A DNA stretch of 8,138 nucleotides from Psychrobacter sp. GTDB taxonomy: Bacteria > Pseudomonadota > Gammaproteobacteria > Pseudomonadales > Moraxellaceae. Positions within the stretch are counted from its first letter, which is position 1; each line of letters starts with the position of its first letter. The notes beneath the pieces are model-generated. The model worked only from the letters and a program-made list of their open reading frames with translations. It did no database searches and was not told the origin of the DNA. The translations under genes were made by a program, and so were the position numbers. Positions 1-6,065 of the stretch are shown here, piece after piece. The stretch lies in contig JAHHUJ010000089.1 of NCBI GenBank assembly GCA_020024075.1, positions 1-8,138 on the forward strand. Reading direction: 5' to 3'.

Positions 1-540
1 GATTATATCGTCATGGACTTTGCCAATATCGGTGTGGGTATCCCAAGCTTTGTCAAAGCGCCGTTGGTGGTGCTTATTTTTGCCATTACCGTGAAGTGGT
101 TACCGGGCGGTGGCTGGAATGATGGGGCCGTACAGAACCTTATCTTACCGGTCACCGCACTAGCGTTGGCTTATACTGCCAGTATTGCGCGTATCATGCG
201 TGGCTCTATGATTGAGGTGATGAACAGTCAATACATTCGTACCGCCCGCTCCAAAGGATTACCTATGCAGCGTATTGTATTTAAGCATGCGCTGCGCCCG
301 GCGATGTTACCGGTCATCTCGTATTTAGGCCCCGCTTTCGTAGGTATTATTACCGGCTCTATTGTGATTGAGACCATCTTTGGTTTACCAGGTATCGGTC
401 AATTGTTCGTCAATGGGGCGTTAAACCGTGACTATGGCATGGTGCTTAGCTTGACCATTTTGGTTGGGGTGCTGACCATTACCTTTAATGCCATTGTCGA
501 TATTTTGTATGCGGTTATTGACCCACAAATTAAGTATTAG
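1..540 (+). CDS. oppB: Oligopeptide ABC transporter permease OppB, 3' part
   Basis: This is an inner-membrane permease subunit of the OppABCDF oligopeptide importer. The frame is open from the first base of the window, so the N-terminal part is cut off; 179 residues remain of a family that usually has a little over 300. The visible part matches enterobacterial OppB almost throughout. It includes the GIPSFV and KWLPGGGW segments, the cytoplasmic EAA-type loop (YIRTARSKGL, residues 78-87 of the fragment) that docks on the ATPases, and the ETIFGLPGIGQLF and ALNRDYG blocks. Hydrophobic helices lie at about residues 15-34, 45-63, 105-123 and 146-173. The ATG at position 13 is an internal methionine, not the start. 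The order oppB, oppC, oppD, oppF downstream supports the opp assignment over dpp. I am very sure of the family and fairly sure of Opp rather than a related peptide permease. Confidence 0.95.
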   Translation, partial: DYIVMDFANIGVGIPSFVKAPLVVLIFAITVKWLPGGGWNDGAVQNLILPVTALALAYTASIARIMRGSMIEVMNSQYIRTARSKGLPMQRIVFKHALRPAMLPVISYLGPAFVGIITGSIVIETIFGLPGIGQLFVNGALNRDYGMVLSLTILVGVLTITFNAIVDILYAVIDPQIKY

Positions 541-553
541 CTGTCACTGAGGC

Positions 554-579
554 AGCGGCCATAATTCATTATGGCCGCT
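554..579 (+). other. Perfect 12-bp hairpin in the oppB-oppC spacer
   Basis: The arms 554-565 and 568-579 are perfect inverted complements around a 2-nt TC centre, which in RNA would be at least 11 bp with a TTCA loop. The base half is GC-rich (GCGGCC). It begins 14 nt after the oppB stop. No T-run follows on either strand, so it is not a standard intrinsic terminator. Inside an operon, such a structure more likely stabilises the upstream message, marks an RNase processing point or partly attenuates transcription. The function is inferred; the symmetry is seen directly. Confidence 0.7.
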
Positions 580-639
580 TACCTAGACGTTTAACTTAGA
601 CTTTCAAATACCCTAATTTAAAGTAACCCATTTAAGAAC

Positions 640-644
640 AAGGA
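640..644 (+). promoter_or_regulatory. Ribosome binding site that decides the oppC start
   Basis: AAGGA lies 5 nt before the ATG at 650. Its last base is the A of the earlier in-frame ATG at 644, so a ribosome bound here cannot properly use 644. The start at 650 is therefore preferred, shortening the protein by two residues. Confidence 0.65.
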
Positions 645-649
645 TGACT

Positions 650-1555
650 ATGACTGTTATCACTGATAAGCCAACCGATATAGTAATACCTACGGCAGAA
701 GCCATTAAAGGCCGCAGTCTTTGGCAAGATGCTTGGCGTCGTTTTTATAAAAACAAAGCGGCCATAGCCAGTTTGGTTATCTTGTTTTTGGTCACACTAT
801 TTGTGATATTTGTGCCAATGATTGCCCCTTTCGGTTACGCTGATACCGACTGGGGTTATATGCAAGGTGCGCCCTCTTTTGAAAATAAGCACTACTTTGG
901 CACCGACTCTTTAGGCCGTGATTTGTTAGTACGGACTGCCATTGGCGGCCGTATTTCGCTGTTGGTGGGTATTGCTGGAGCCACTGTGGCGGTGTTATTT
1001 GGCACTGTTTATGGCGCAGCTTCGGGCTACTTAGGCGGTAAGATTGATGCGGTTATGATGCGCTTTTTGGAAATCCTAAACGCCTTCCCGTTTATGTTCT
1101 TCGTTATTTTATTAGTGACTATCTTTGGCCGTAACCTAATGCTTATCTTCGTCGCCATTGGTCTGGTGTCTTGGCTAGATGTGGCGCGTATCGTACGCGG
1201 TCAAACCTTGAGCTTGAAGAGCAAAGAATTCATTGAAGCGGCGCACGTCGGCGGTGTCTCTGGCTTTAATATTATCATGCGCCACATTGTGCCTAACGTC
1301 TTGGGTGTGGTGGTAGTCTATGCCTCATTGTTGGTACCTAGCATGATTTTGTTTGAGTCTTTCTTAAGCTTCTTAGGCTTAGGGGTTCAAGAGCCGATGA
1401 CCAGTTGGGGCGCGTTATTGCAAGAGGGGTCGCAAACCATGCAAGTAGCCCCCTGGCAGATCTTAATTCCTTCAGTATTCTTAGTGGTGACGCTATTTTG
1501 TTTTAACTTTATTGGTGATGGTCTGCGTGATGCGTTTGACCCCAAAGACCGTTAA
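650..1555 (+). CDS. oppC: Oligopeptide ABC transporter permease OppC
   Basis: This is the second inner-membrane permease of the Opp importer, pairing with OppB to form the translocation path. At 301 residues it is close to the length of E. coli OppC. A soluble N-terminal tail (to about residue 22) precedes the conserved GRSLWQDAWRRF segment and the first helix (about 38-60). The HYFGTDSLGRDLL signature follows at about 81-93. Further helices lie near 103-126, 146-175 and 217-243, with the last at about 271-289. The EAA loop that contacts the ATPases is KEFIEAAHVGG (192-202), and the protein ends in DGLRDAFDPKDR as OppC proteins do. The ATG at 650 is chosen over the one at 644 because of ribosome-binding-site spacing. 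The spacer after oppB is 109 nt and holds a hairpin. I found no convincing promoter in it, so co-transcription with oppB is likely. Confidence 0.96.
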   Translation: MTVITDKPTDIVIPTAEAIKGRSLWQDAWRRFYKNKAAIASLVILFLVTLFVIFVPMIAPFGYADTDWGYMQGAPSFENKHYFGTDSLGRDLLVRTAIGGRISLLVGIAGATVAVLFGTVYGAASGYLGGKIDAVMMRFLEILNAFPFMFFVILLVTIFGRNLMLIFVAIGLVSWLDVARIVRGQTLSLKSKEFIEAAHVGGVSGFNIIMRHIVPNVLGVVVVYASLLVPSMILFESFLSFLGLGVQEPMTSWGALLQEGSQTMQVAPWQILIPSVFLVVTLFCFNFIGDGLRDAFDPKDR

Positions 1556-1627
1556 TAGCGGGTAATATCCTCAAGCCGCCAATCCTAATTATCTGATAGC
1601 CAGACAGCCAATACAGGTAGACTTATT

Positions 1628-2722
1628 ATGACAGTAGGACACAACAATTTAGCACAAAACCCTCAAGATGGCCGCGCTGCAACACAAGCACCGACCTTGC
1701 TACAGGTAAAAGATTTATCTGTGAAATTCAAAACTGAAGATGGCGAGGTTACCGCCGTAAACGGCCTGAACTTTGAGCTACACCAAGGAGAAACCTTGGG
1801 TATCGTGGGGGAGTCAGGATCCGGTAAATCACAGACTGCTTTTGCCATTATGGGATTATTGGCAAAAAACGGCCGTACCGATGGTTCAGTATTGTTCCAA
1901 GGCAAAGAGCTGTTAGGTCTAAGCGAAAAAGAGCTGAATAAACTACGTGCTGAGCAGGTATCAATGATCTTCCAAGATCCGATGACCGCCTTAAACCCGT
2001 ATATGAAAATCGGTGACCAGTTGGCCGAAGTGCTTATCTTGCATAAAGGCATGAGCAAAAAAGAGGCTTGGGAAGAAGCCATTAAAATGCTCGATGCGGT
2101 GAAGATTCCTGAAGCCCGTAAGCGTATTGGCATGTATCCACACGAATTCTCAGGCGGTATGCGGCAACGGGTAATGATTGCTATGGCGCTGTTATGCCGT
2201 CCCAAATTACTTATTGCTGATGAGCCAACCACTGCCCTTGATGTGACGGTACAAGCGCAGATCATGACCTTAATGAATGAGCTAAAGCGTGACTTTGGTA
2301 CTACCATTATCATGATTACCCACGACTTAGGCGTGGTGGCCGGTATCTGTGATCGGGTCTTAGTTATGTATGCTGGACGTACCATGGCGTATGGGGAAAC
2401 CGAAGACATCTTCTACAACCCCACCCACCCTTATACCAAGGGTCTGCTACGAGCGATACCACGCTTGGATAATGAAAGCGGTAAGCTTGAAACCATTCCC
2501 GGTAGTCCGCCAAACTTATTGAGCTTACCGCCAGGCTGTCCGTTCTATGAGCGCTGTCCTTATGCAATGGACATTTGTTATAACGTGGCGCCGCCATTGG
2601 AGTTCTTGAACCATGATCGTCAACGTGCTTGCCACTGGAAACCTGAAGATGTGGCCAATACAGATCCAGAGGATGCACAGGAGCAAGTGCAGGATAAAGT
2701 TGTGACTGGGGTGGAGGAGTAA
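1628..2722 (+). CDS. oppD: Oligopeptide ABC transporter ATPase OppD
   Basis: This is the first of two cytoplasmic ATPases that power Opp. Visible motifs are Walker A GESGSGKS (61-68), Q-loop glutamine 116 in MIFQDPMTALNP, signature FSGGMRQR (174-181), Walker B LLIADEP (194-200, catalytic Glu199) and switch His232. After the nucleotide-binding domain comes the peptide-transporter C-terminal domain (oligo_HPY type) with cysteines 304, 310, 317 and 335. In related transporters such a set binds an iron-sulphur cluster; here that is inferred. At 364 residues it is longer than E. coli OppD (about 337), because of a low-complexity N-terminal leader of about 22 residues and an acidic tail rich in Glu, Asp and Gln. 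The only usable ATG is at 1628. The ribosome binding site before it is weak (AGGT at 1615-1618, about 10 nt away), so translation may be less efficient than that of its neighbours. Confidence 0.96.
   Translation: MTVGHNNLAQNPQDGRAATQAPTLLQVKDLSVKFKTEDGEVTAVNGLNFELHQGETLGIVGESGSGKSQTAFAIMGLLAKNGRTDGSVLFQGKELLGLSEKELNKLRAEQVSMIFQDPMTALNPYMKIGDQLAEVLILHKGMSKKEAWEEAIKMLDAVKIPEARKRIGMYPHEFSGGMRQRVMIAMALLCRPKLLIADEPTTALDVTVQAQIMTLMNELKRDFGTTIIMITHDLGVVAGICDRVLVMYAGRTMAYGETEDIFYNPTHPYTKGLLRAIPRLDNESGKLETIPGSPPNLLSLPPGCPFYERCPYAMDICYNVAPPLEFLNHDRQRACHWKPEDVANTDPEDAQEQVQDKVVTGVEE
2713..2719 (+). promoter_or_regulatory. Strong ribosome binding site for oppF inside the end of oppD
   Basis: GGAGGAG occupies the last codons of oppD and lies 6 nt before the oppF ATG. 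The oppD stop and the oppF start are 3 nt apart. This arrangement is typical of translational coupling, which would balance the amounts of the two ATPases. Confidence 0.8.
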
Positions 2723-2725
2723 ATC

Positions 2726-3784
2726 ATGGAACAGATCAAAGACAAATCAACCAAGACTACCCGAATTGAAGTGGTGAATGACACGCCTTTATTGCAAGTT
2801 AGAGACGTGGTTACCAGCTTCGATATCAAACAAAAAGGCAGCTACTTCTGGCAGAAGCCTGCTACCTTAAAAGCGGTTAACGGGGTTTCTTTTGACCTCT
2901 ATGCTGGCGAGACACTGGGCGTGGTAGGTGAGTCGGGCTGTGGTAAATCGACTTTGGCTCGAACCATTATTGGCCTAGTCAAAGCCCGTTCAGGTAGCAT
3001 CAAGTTTAATGGTCAAGAAATCATGGGCGCCTCAAAAAAACAGATGCGTCTGACCCGAAAAGACATTCAAATGATTTTTCAAGACCCTTTAGCTTCCTTG
3101 AACCCACGAATGACTGTGGGCGATATTATTGCTGAACCACTGCGCACTTATTATCCAAAAAAACCTAAGGCAGAAGTCGAGCAAGAAGTACGGGCAATGA
3201 TGACTAAGGTTGGCTTGTTAGCCAACCAAGTAAACCGTTATCCACACGAGTTCTCTGGGGGTCAGTGTCAGCGTATCGGTATTGCCCGTGCGCTTATCTT
3301 AAGACCGAAACTCATTATCTGTGATGAGCCAGTATCTGCACTAGACGTATCGATTCAAGCACAGGTGATCAACTTATTGCAAGAAGTGCAGCAAGAGATG
3401 GGCTTGGCATTAATCTTTATCGCCCACGACTTATCGGTGGTTAAGCACATCTCAGATCGGGTACTGGTAATGTACTTGGGCAATGCGGTTGAACTGGGCA
3501 CAGACAAAGCCATTTATGGTCATCCGACTCATCCTTATACCCAAGCGCTAATGTCTGCGGTACCCATTCCTGATCCAAAGATTGAGCGCAACAAAACCAT
3601 TCAGCTACTAGAAGGGGATTTGCCCAGCCCAATTAATCCGCCGTCAGGCTGTGTGTTCCGTACTCGTTGTCCTATCGCTGATGATGGCTGCGCTCAAACC
3701 AAGCCTGTGCTAGAGGGTAGGGCCGATCATCAAGTGGCGTGTCTAAAAAACAAAGTTCCCAGTAGCAATGGTGAGGTAGCCTAG
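2726..3784 (+). CDS. oppF: Oligopeptide ABC transporter ATPase OppF
   Basis: This is the second ATPase, expected to form a heterodimer with OppD beneath the OppBC permease. Motifs are Walker A GESGCGKS (68-75), Q-loop Gln119 in MIFQDPLASLNPRM, signature FSGGQCQR (176-183), Walker B LIICDEP (196-202, catalytic Glu201) and switch His234 in IAHDLSVVKH. The C-terminal domain carries cysteines 309, 315, 322 and 339 in the spacing seen in OppD, and the stretch LLEGDLPSPINPPSGCVFRTRCP is close to enterobacterial OppF. All catalytic residues are present in both ATPases, so both ATP sites may be active. The length (352 residues) is normal apart from a short variable N-terminus. It is the last recognisable opp gene. 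No T-run terminator follows, only inverted repeats starting at its stop codon. Confidence 0.96.
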   Translation: MEQIKDKSTKTTRIEVVNDTPLLQVRDVVTSFDIKQKGSYFWQKPATLKAVNGVSFDLYAGETLGVVGESGCGKSTLARTIIGLVKARSGSIKFNGQEIMGASKKQMRLTRKDIQMIFQDPLASLNPRMTVGDIIAEPLRTYYPKKPKAEVEQEVRAMMTKVGLLANQVNRYPHEFSGGQCQRIGIARALILRPKLIICDEPVSALDVSIQAQVINLLQEVQQEMGLALIFIAHDLSVVKHISDRVLVMYLGNAVELGTDKAIYGHPTHPYTQALMSAVPIPDPKIERNKTIQLLEGDLPSPINPPSGCVFRTRCPIADDGCAQTKPVLEGRADHQVACLKNKVPSSNGEVA

Positions 3785-3872
3785 CGGTTAAGTGGCTTAG
3801 TAGCTAAGTGGCTAGGCTGTAGGTAAAGAGCTGTTTAGGTTCAATAAAAGCAGCTAAACAATATCCAGCTGC
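3778..3872 (+). repeat. Cluster of inverted repeats after oppF
   Basis: Three nested or overlapping dyads follow the oppF stop. The first is an 8-bp pair, AGCCTAGC at 3778-3785 with GCTAGGCT at 3811-3818. It spans the stop codon and encloses a 5-bp hairpin CTTAG/CTAAG at 3796-3808. The second is a 7-bp pair, TGTTTAG at 3832-3838 with CTAAACA at 3854-3860. The third is GCAGCT at 3850-3855 with AGCTGC at 3867-3872. None is followed by a T-run. They may form a 3' end that protects the message, or a factor-dependent stop. In the rest of the 249-nt spacer, up to 4033, I see only AT-rich sequence with no convincing promoter. A weak TTAAGA (3910-3915), 16 nt, TAAATA (3932-3937) pair is the best available. 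Confidence 0.35.
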
Positions 3873-4033
3873 GGCGTTGAATAAATATAGTCAAGTGAAG
3901 AGTAAGCGGTTAAGATAGATATTAGACTCACTAAATAGCATTAGTTTAAAGACTGAATTAAGCCTCAAGTTACCCCCTAAGCTAGAGGTTAGATTCAATA
4001 TTACAGCAGCTTAATCGATACAAGGAAGCTTCT

Positions 4034-4783
4034 ATGAAAAAACTTAGTAACTATCAACAGGGCAGTGTTTTAAGTTTGAGTATGGCAAAGACCGTACTGG
4101 GCGCCACAGGCTTAGCGATGCTACTTCTAACTTCAGGGTGTGCCACTACTGAATTAATGGAATCTAACAGCAGTCAAAGCAGCCGTAGCTCAGCCAAGCA
4201 GGTGTTGGTTGAGGATCAACTGGTGGCTTTCGGTCGTCCAGCTCAAGCATTGCCTAATATGCCAGCGAGTAGTGTGGTTATTGTTGGTGAAAAGAACAGC
4301 TATGTGCTTAGCCAAGGCGGTCCTGAAATGGTCAGTATTTTGACCAATTTGACCCCAAAGAATATCCAAGTAGACAGTGATATGACTTTTTACTCACCCC
4401 GCAACGATGGCTACTTTCAGGGTGAAATGAAAATGTCGTATGCCAAATTGCAAGATGAGTTTAAGCGTAGCGACTATCAGTTCTTTTTACAAAATGGCGG
4501 TAAAGAATGTACCGATGCTAGTGATCAGCGGATTGGGGCTCAGCGCTTCTGCTTTACTGTACCGATTAAAGGCGCTGTTTATCCAGCAGTCAGTAATCTA
4601 AGTTTGATTCAATCCAAATACAACGCTTTAACCAAGCCGTATCCAGTCAGTATTTATACGCAGTCCCAAACGGCAGCACGCGGTGGTAAAAATGCCGCTG
4701 AAAAGCTGGTATTACTGCCTTTCGCCTTAGCTTTTGATGTGGTGACTTTCCCTATCCAGCTTATTGGTGCTATGTCAGAGTAA
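4034..4783 (+). CDS. Predicted lipoprotein of unknown function (249 aa)
   Basis: I do not recognise this gene. It begins with a long basic leader and a hydrophobic core (about residues 19-34) ending in LLLTSGC, so Cys36 is the likely lipidated residue. The lipobox has Thr at -3, which is slightly off consensus. A Ser/Gln-rich linker (about 44-58) follows. The mature domain contains SSVVIVGEKNSYVLSQGG (79-96) and two cysteines (159 and 173) that could pair in the periplasm. It closes with a hydrophobic segment LLPFALAFDVVTFPIQLIG (227-245), reminiscent of the C-terminal motif in small YceK-like lipoproteins; that resemblance is only a hint. The ATG at 4034 has a good ribosome binding site (AAGGAAG, 4022-4028, 5 nt away). 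An ATG at 4082 (Met17) would give a more usual 19-residue signal but has a poor site. The next gene, also a lipoprotein, follows after 64 nt and may be co-transcribed. Confidence 0.8.
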   Translation: MKKLSNYQQGSVLSLSMAKTVLGATGLAMLLLTSGCATTELMESNSSQSSRSSAKQVLVEDQLVAFGRPAQALPNMPASSVVIVGEKNSYVLSQGGPEMVSILTNLTPKNIQVDSDMTFYSPRNDGYFQGEMKMSYAKLQDEFKRSDYQFFLQNGGKECTDASDQRIGAQRFCFTVPIKGAVYPAVSNLSLIQSKYNALTKPYPVSIYTQSQTAARGGKNAAEKLVLLPFALAFDVVTFPIQLIGAMSE

Positions 4784-4847
4784 GTAGGGATTAATCAATA
4801 AAAGCTTACCTTTTTAACGCAGTTTAAACCTATTTGGGAGTACAAAG

Positions 4848-5408
4848 ATGACAATAAAAGCTATTGGTATGGGTATAGGAGTGGCTTCGCTACTGACACT
4901 TAGTGGTTGTGCAACAATTAAAGCAAATCAACAAAGAAATATAGAAAGACAGAGCATGAGAAGTTTACCGACAGCTCAAGAGCGTCAGGATATTTTGAAT
5001 GCAGTAAAGTCTATTGAGCCCACTTTGTTAGTAGGCTCAGAAAAACCGGGCAGATGGCTTTTGGTGAATGAAATGCCGACACTTTTAGGCAATGCAGAGG
5101 ATACCAAAGAGTATTTAAATGTTGATAGTCCGTATCGCAGAAAAAATGTTGCTTTGGGAGAAGTAAAGCTTATTAAAGCAAACGGTGGCTACAGCGATAT
5201 AACCTACCGAGTCTTTTGTAAAGATGGTTATTATAGAGCTTATTCTGTCACTCAATACACCAAGAATCATACCAAAGTACCTTGGCTATTTACCCTTGGA
5301 GAAGACGATTATGATGAAGGCGTTCCTGACAGACACATTAAGTTAGCAAAACATATCTGTGCATTATCTGGATTCTATAAAGGCATGCCAGATTCTAGCA
5401 AAAAATAG
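4848..5408 (+). CDS. Predicted small lipoprotein of unknown function (186 aa)
   Basis: I do not recognise this gene. Residues 1-20 form a short signal with a canonical lipobox LSGC, so Cys21 should be lipidated. Residue 22 is Ala, not Asp, which gives no inner-membrane retention signal and favours the outer membrane. The mature part is mixed and basic, with aromatic-rich beta-like strands (GRWLLVNEMP at 68-77, DITYRVFCKDGYYRAYSVTQY at about 117-137). Cysteines 124 and 171 could form a disulphide. The strand-Cys-strand pattern loosely recalls small surface-adhesin-E-like domains, which is a weak guess. The ribosome binding site is GGGAG (4836-4840), 7 nt from the ATG. Seven of its ten arginines are AGA, whereas the opp genes use mostly CGN, and the gene is AT-richer. 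This may mean later acquisition or low expression. An intrinsic terminator follows. Confidence 0.78.
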   Translation: MTIKAIGMGIGVASLLTLSGCATIKANQQRNIERQSMRSLPTAQERQDILNAVKSIEPTLLVGSEKPGRWLLVNEMPTLLGNAEDTKEYLNVDSPYRRKNVALGEVKLIKANGGYSDITYRVFCKDGYYRAYSVTQYTKNHTKVPWLFTLGEDDYDEGVPDRHIKLAKHICALSGFYKGMPDSSKK

Positions 5409-5497
5409 CCATAATTGAATAAATACTCAGCCAAAAAATCCTCAATCTTGAAGTTTTTTATATCTTAGATTCAATACTAAGTTTGGTGATAAACATT

Positions 5498-5531
5498 AGC
5501 CTCTTGTGACTTAGTTATAAGGGGCTTTTTT
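5498..5531 (+). terminator. Intrinsic terminator after the lipoprotein pair
   Basis: The arm AGCCTCTT (5498-5505) pairs with AAGGGGCT (5519-5526), 8 bp with one T-G pair, around a 13-nt loop. A run of six T (5526-5531) follows directly. It sits 90 nt past the stop of the second lipoprotein. Read from the minus strand it is preceded by A and followed by mixed sequence, so it mainly serves plus-strand transcripts, though it lies just past the end of the convergent DUF2798 gene. Confidence 0.75.
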
Positions 5532-5543
5532 ATTGCTTTAGAA

Positions 5544-5813
5544 TTAATAAAAATCAATACGACTCAAAACATAAGTCTGGATGATATAGGCACAGAGATA
5601 AGCGCTGGGCCATGCGAAGACAAAGGCTAATTTCCACGAGTTTAGCAAATGGTCAAAGAAGAGATCGTTATAGCCTTCTTTGACCAATATCAGCGACGCT
5701 GAAATGATTAAAGACATGAGTAGCGCCATTAGTCCGGTAAATATAAGACGATAAAACTTGATACTGATGCGTATTTTTGCTGGCTTCCGAGCTGCTTCCG
5801 TAGGCTTTGTCAT
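5544..5813 (-). CDS. Small two-helix membrane protein, DUF2798-like
   Basis: This is an 89-residue protein with a basic cytoplasmic-type N-terminus rich in Lys and Arg (to about residue 22). Two hydrophobic helices follow, at about 23-44 and 61-82, separated by a short loop that includes KEGYNDLFFDHLLNSW. The pattern (short basic leader, first helix with MALLMSLIISAS, a Trp before the second helix, and an AWPSAY turn) fits the DUF2798 family of small inner-membrane proteins. Their function is unknown. The match is from memory and moderately confident. An earlier in-frame ATG at 5825 has no ribosome binding site. The ATG at 5813 has GGAG (5820-5823) 6 nt upstream, so it is preferred. The gene converges on the lipoprotein pair and diverges from the lipase across a 402-nt spacer that contains the pentanucleotide repeat. 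Confidence 0.75.
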   Translation of the reverse strand: MTKPTEAARKPAKIRISIKFYRLIFTGLMALLMSLIISASLILVKEGYNDLFFDHLLNSWKLAFVFAWPSAYLCAYIIQTYVLSRIDFY

Positions 5814-5819
5814 GGGGCA

Positions 5820-5823
5820 CTCC
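5820..5823 (-). promoter_or_regulatory. Ribosome binding site that decides the DUF2798 gene start
   Basis: On the minus strand GGAG precedes the ATG at 5813 by 6 nt. It overlaps the alternative upstream ATG (5825-5823), which itself has no purine-rich site before it. Confidence 0.65.
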
Positions 5824-5846
5824 ATACAGCGAATTAGATTCGAGCG

Positions 5847-5862
5847 TTGGCTAATTGGCTAA
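5847..5862. repeat. Tandem 8-mer TTGGCTAA x2
   Basis: Two exact adjacent copies of TTGGCTAA (5847-5854 and 5855-5862) lie 34 nt upstream of the DUF2798 gene start. The second copy also forms a 5-bp dyad ATTGG/CCAAT (5854-5858 with 5865-5869). They could be an operator or part of a leader structure, or chance in a low-complexity spacer. Confidence 0.4.
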
Positions 5863-5901
5863 AACCAATATTTATGTGGTAGATTACTGTGAATACTGGG
5901 T

Positions 5902-5907
5902 ATTATA
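5902..5907 (-). promoter_or_regulatory. Candidate -10 box for the DUF2798 gene
   Basis: An exact TATAAT reads on the minus strand about 90 nt upstream of the chosen start. No good -35 box lies 16-18 nt before it (TCAATT at a 17-nt spacing is poor). In such AT-rich sequence a chance match is quite possible. Confidence 0.25.
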
Positions 5908-5924
5908 TAACTGTTATTTTAAAT

Positions 5925-5961
5925 AATTGAGTTTGATATATTAGATTAATTTAACTCAATT
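5925..5961. repeat. 9-bp dyad, possible operator, in the divergent spacer
   Basis: AATTGAGTT (5925-5933) and AACTCAATT (5953-5961) are perfect inverted complements separated by 19 nt of AT-rich sequence. Two further TCAAT copies follow, at 5966-5970 and 5972-5976. The dyad lies upstream of both divergent genes and just upstream of the putative minus-strand -10 box. It could bind a dimeric or tetrameric regulator. No regulator is known from this window. Confidence 0.4.
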
Positions 5962-6005
5962 CAGTTCAATTTCAATAGAGAGTAGGCGGTTGCTTATTTT
6001 ATTCT

Positions 6006-6065
6006 CTGTCCTGTCCTGTCCTGTCCTGTCCTGTCCTGTCCTGTCCTGTCCTGTCCTTTCCTTTC
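6006..6065. repeat. Pentanucleotide microsatellite (CTGTC)10 plus two CTTTC units
   Basis: Ten perfect CTGTC units occupy 6006-6055, followed by two degenerate CTTTC units to 6065. The repeat is non-coding. The plus-strand frames through it meet stops on both sides (for example at 5942, 5976 and 5983 before and at 6080, 6096 and 6136 after) and contain no ATG. No minus-strand ATG frame reaches it from the lipase side. It begins 192 nt upstream of the DUF2798 start and ends about 150 nt upstream of the lipase start. Long simple repeats of this unit length change copy number by slipped-strand mispairing. One unit is half a helical turn, so each change would rotate flanking regulatory sites relative to one another. 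Confidence 0.95.

Noticed and set aside
590..619. Possible internal promoter before oppC (TTTAAC ... CTAATT/TAATTT)
   Set aside because: The -10 match is too poor to support in AT-rich sequence.
1663..2409. Long open frame (248 codons) on the minus strand, antisense to oppD
   Set aside because: It lies wholly inside a well-conserved oppD. The translated product has no recognisable domain, and the openness follows from the codon bias of the real gene.
2364..2829. Two minus-strand open frames antisense to the oppD-oppF junction
   Set aside because: They overlap conserved coding sequence and each other, without family resemblance.
3441..3632. 63-codon minus-strand frame inside oppF
   Set aside because: It is a shadow of the conserved OppF C-terminal region; the translation looks random.
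4780..4816. Possible terminator between the two lipoproteins (GTAAG ... CTTAC followed by T)
   Set aside because: The stem is only 5 bp with a loop of about 20 nt, too weak to call.
5464..5481. Short hairpin CTTAG/CTAAG after the second lipoprotein
   Set aside because: It has a 5-bp stem and no T-run; the stronger terminator at 5498-5531 explains this region.
6006..6065. CRISPR array
   Set aside because: The units are 5 bp and directly adjacent, with no spacers, so this is a microsatellite.
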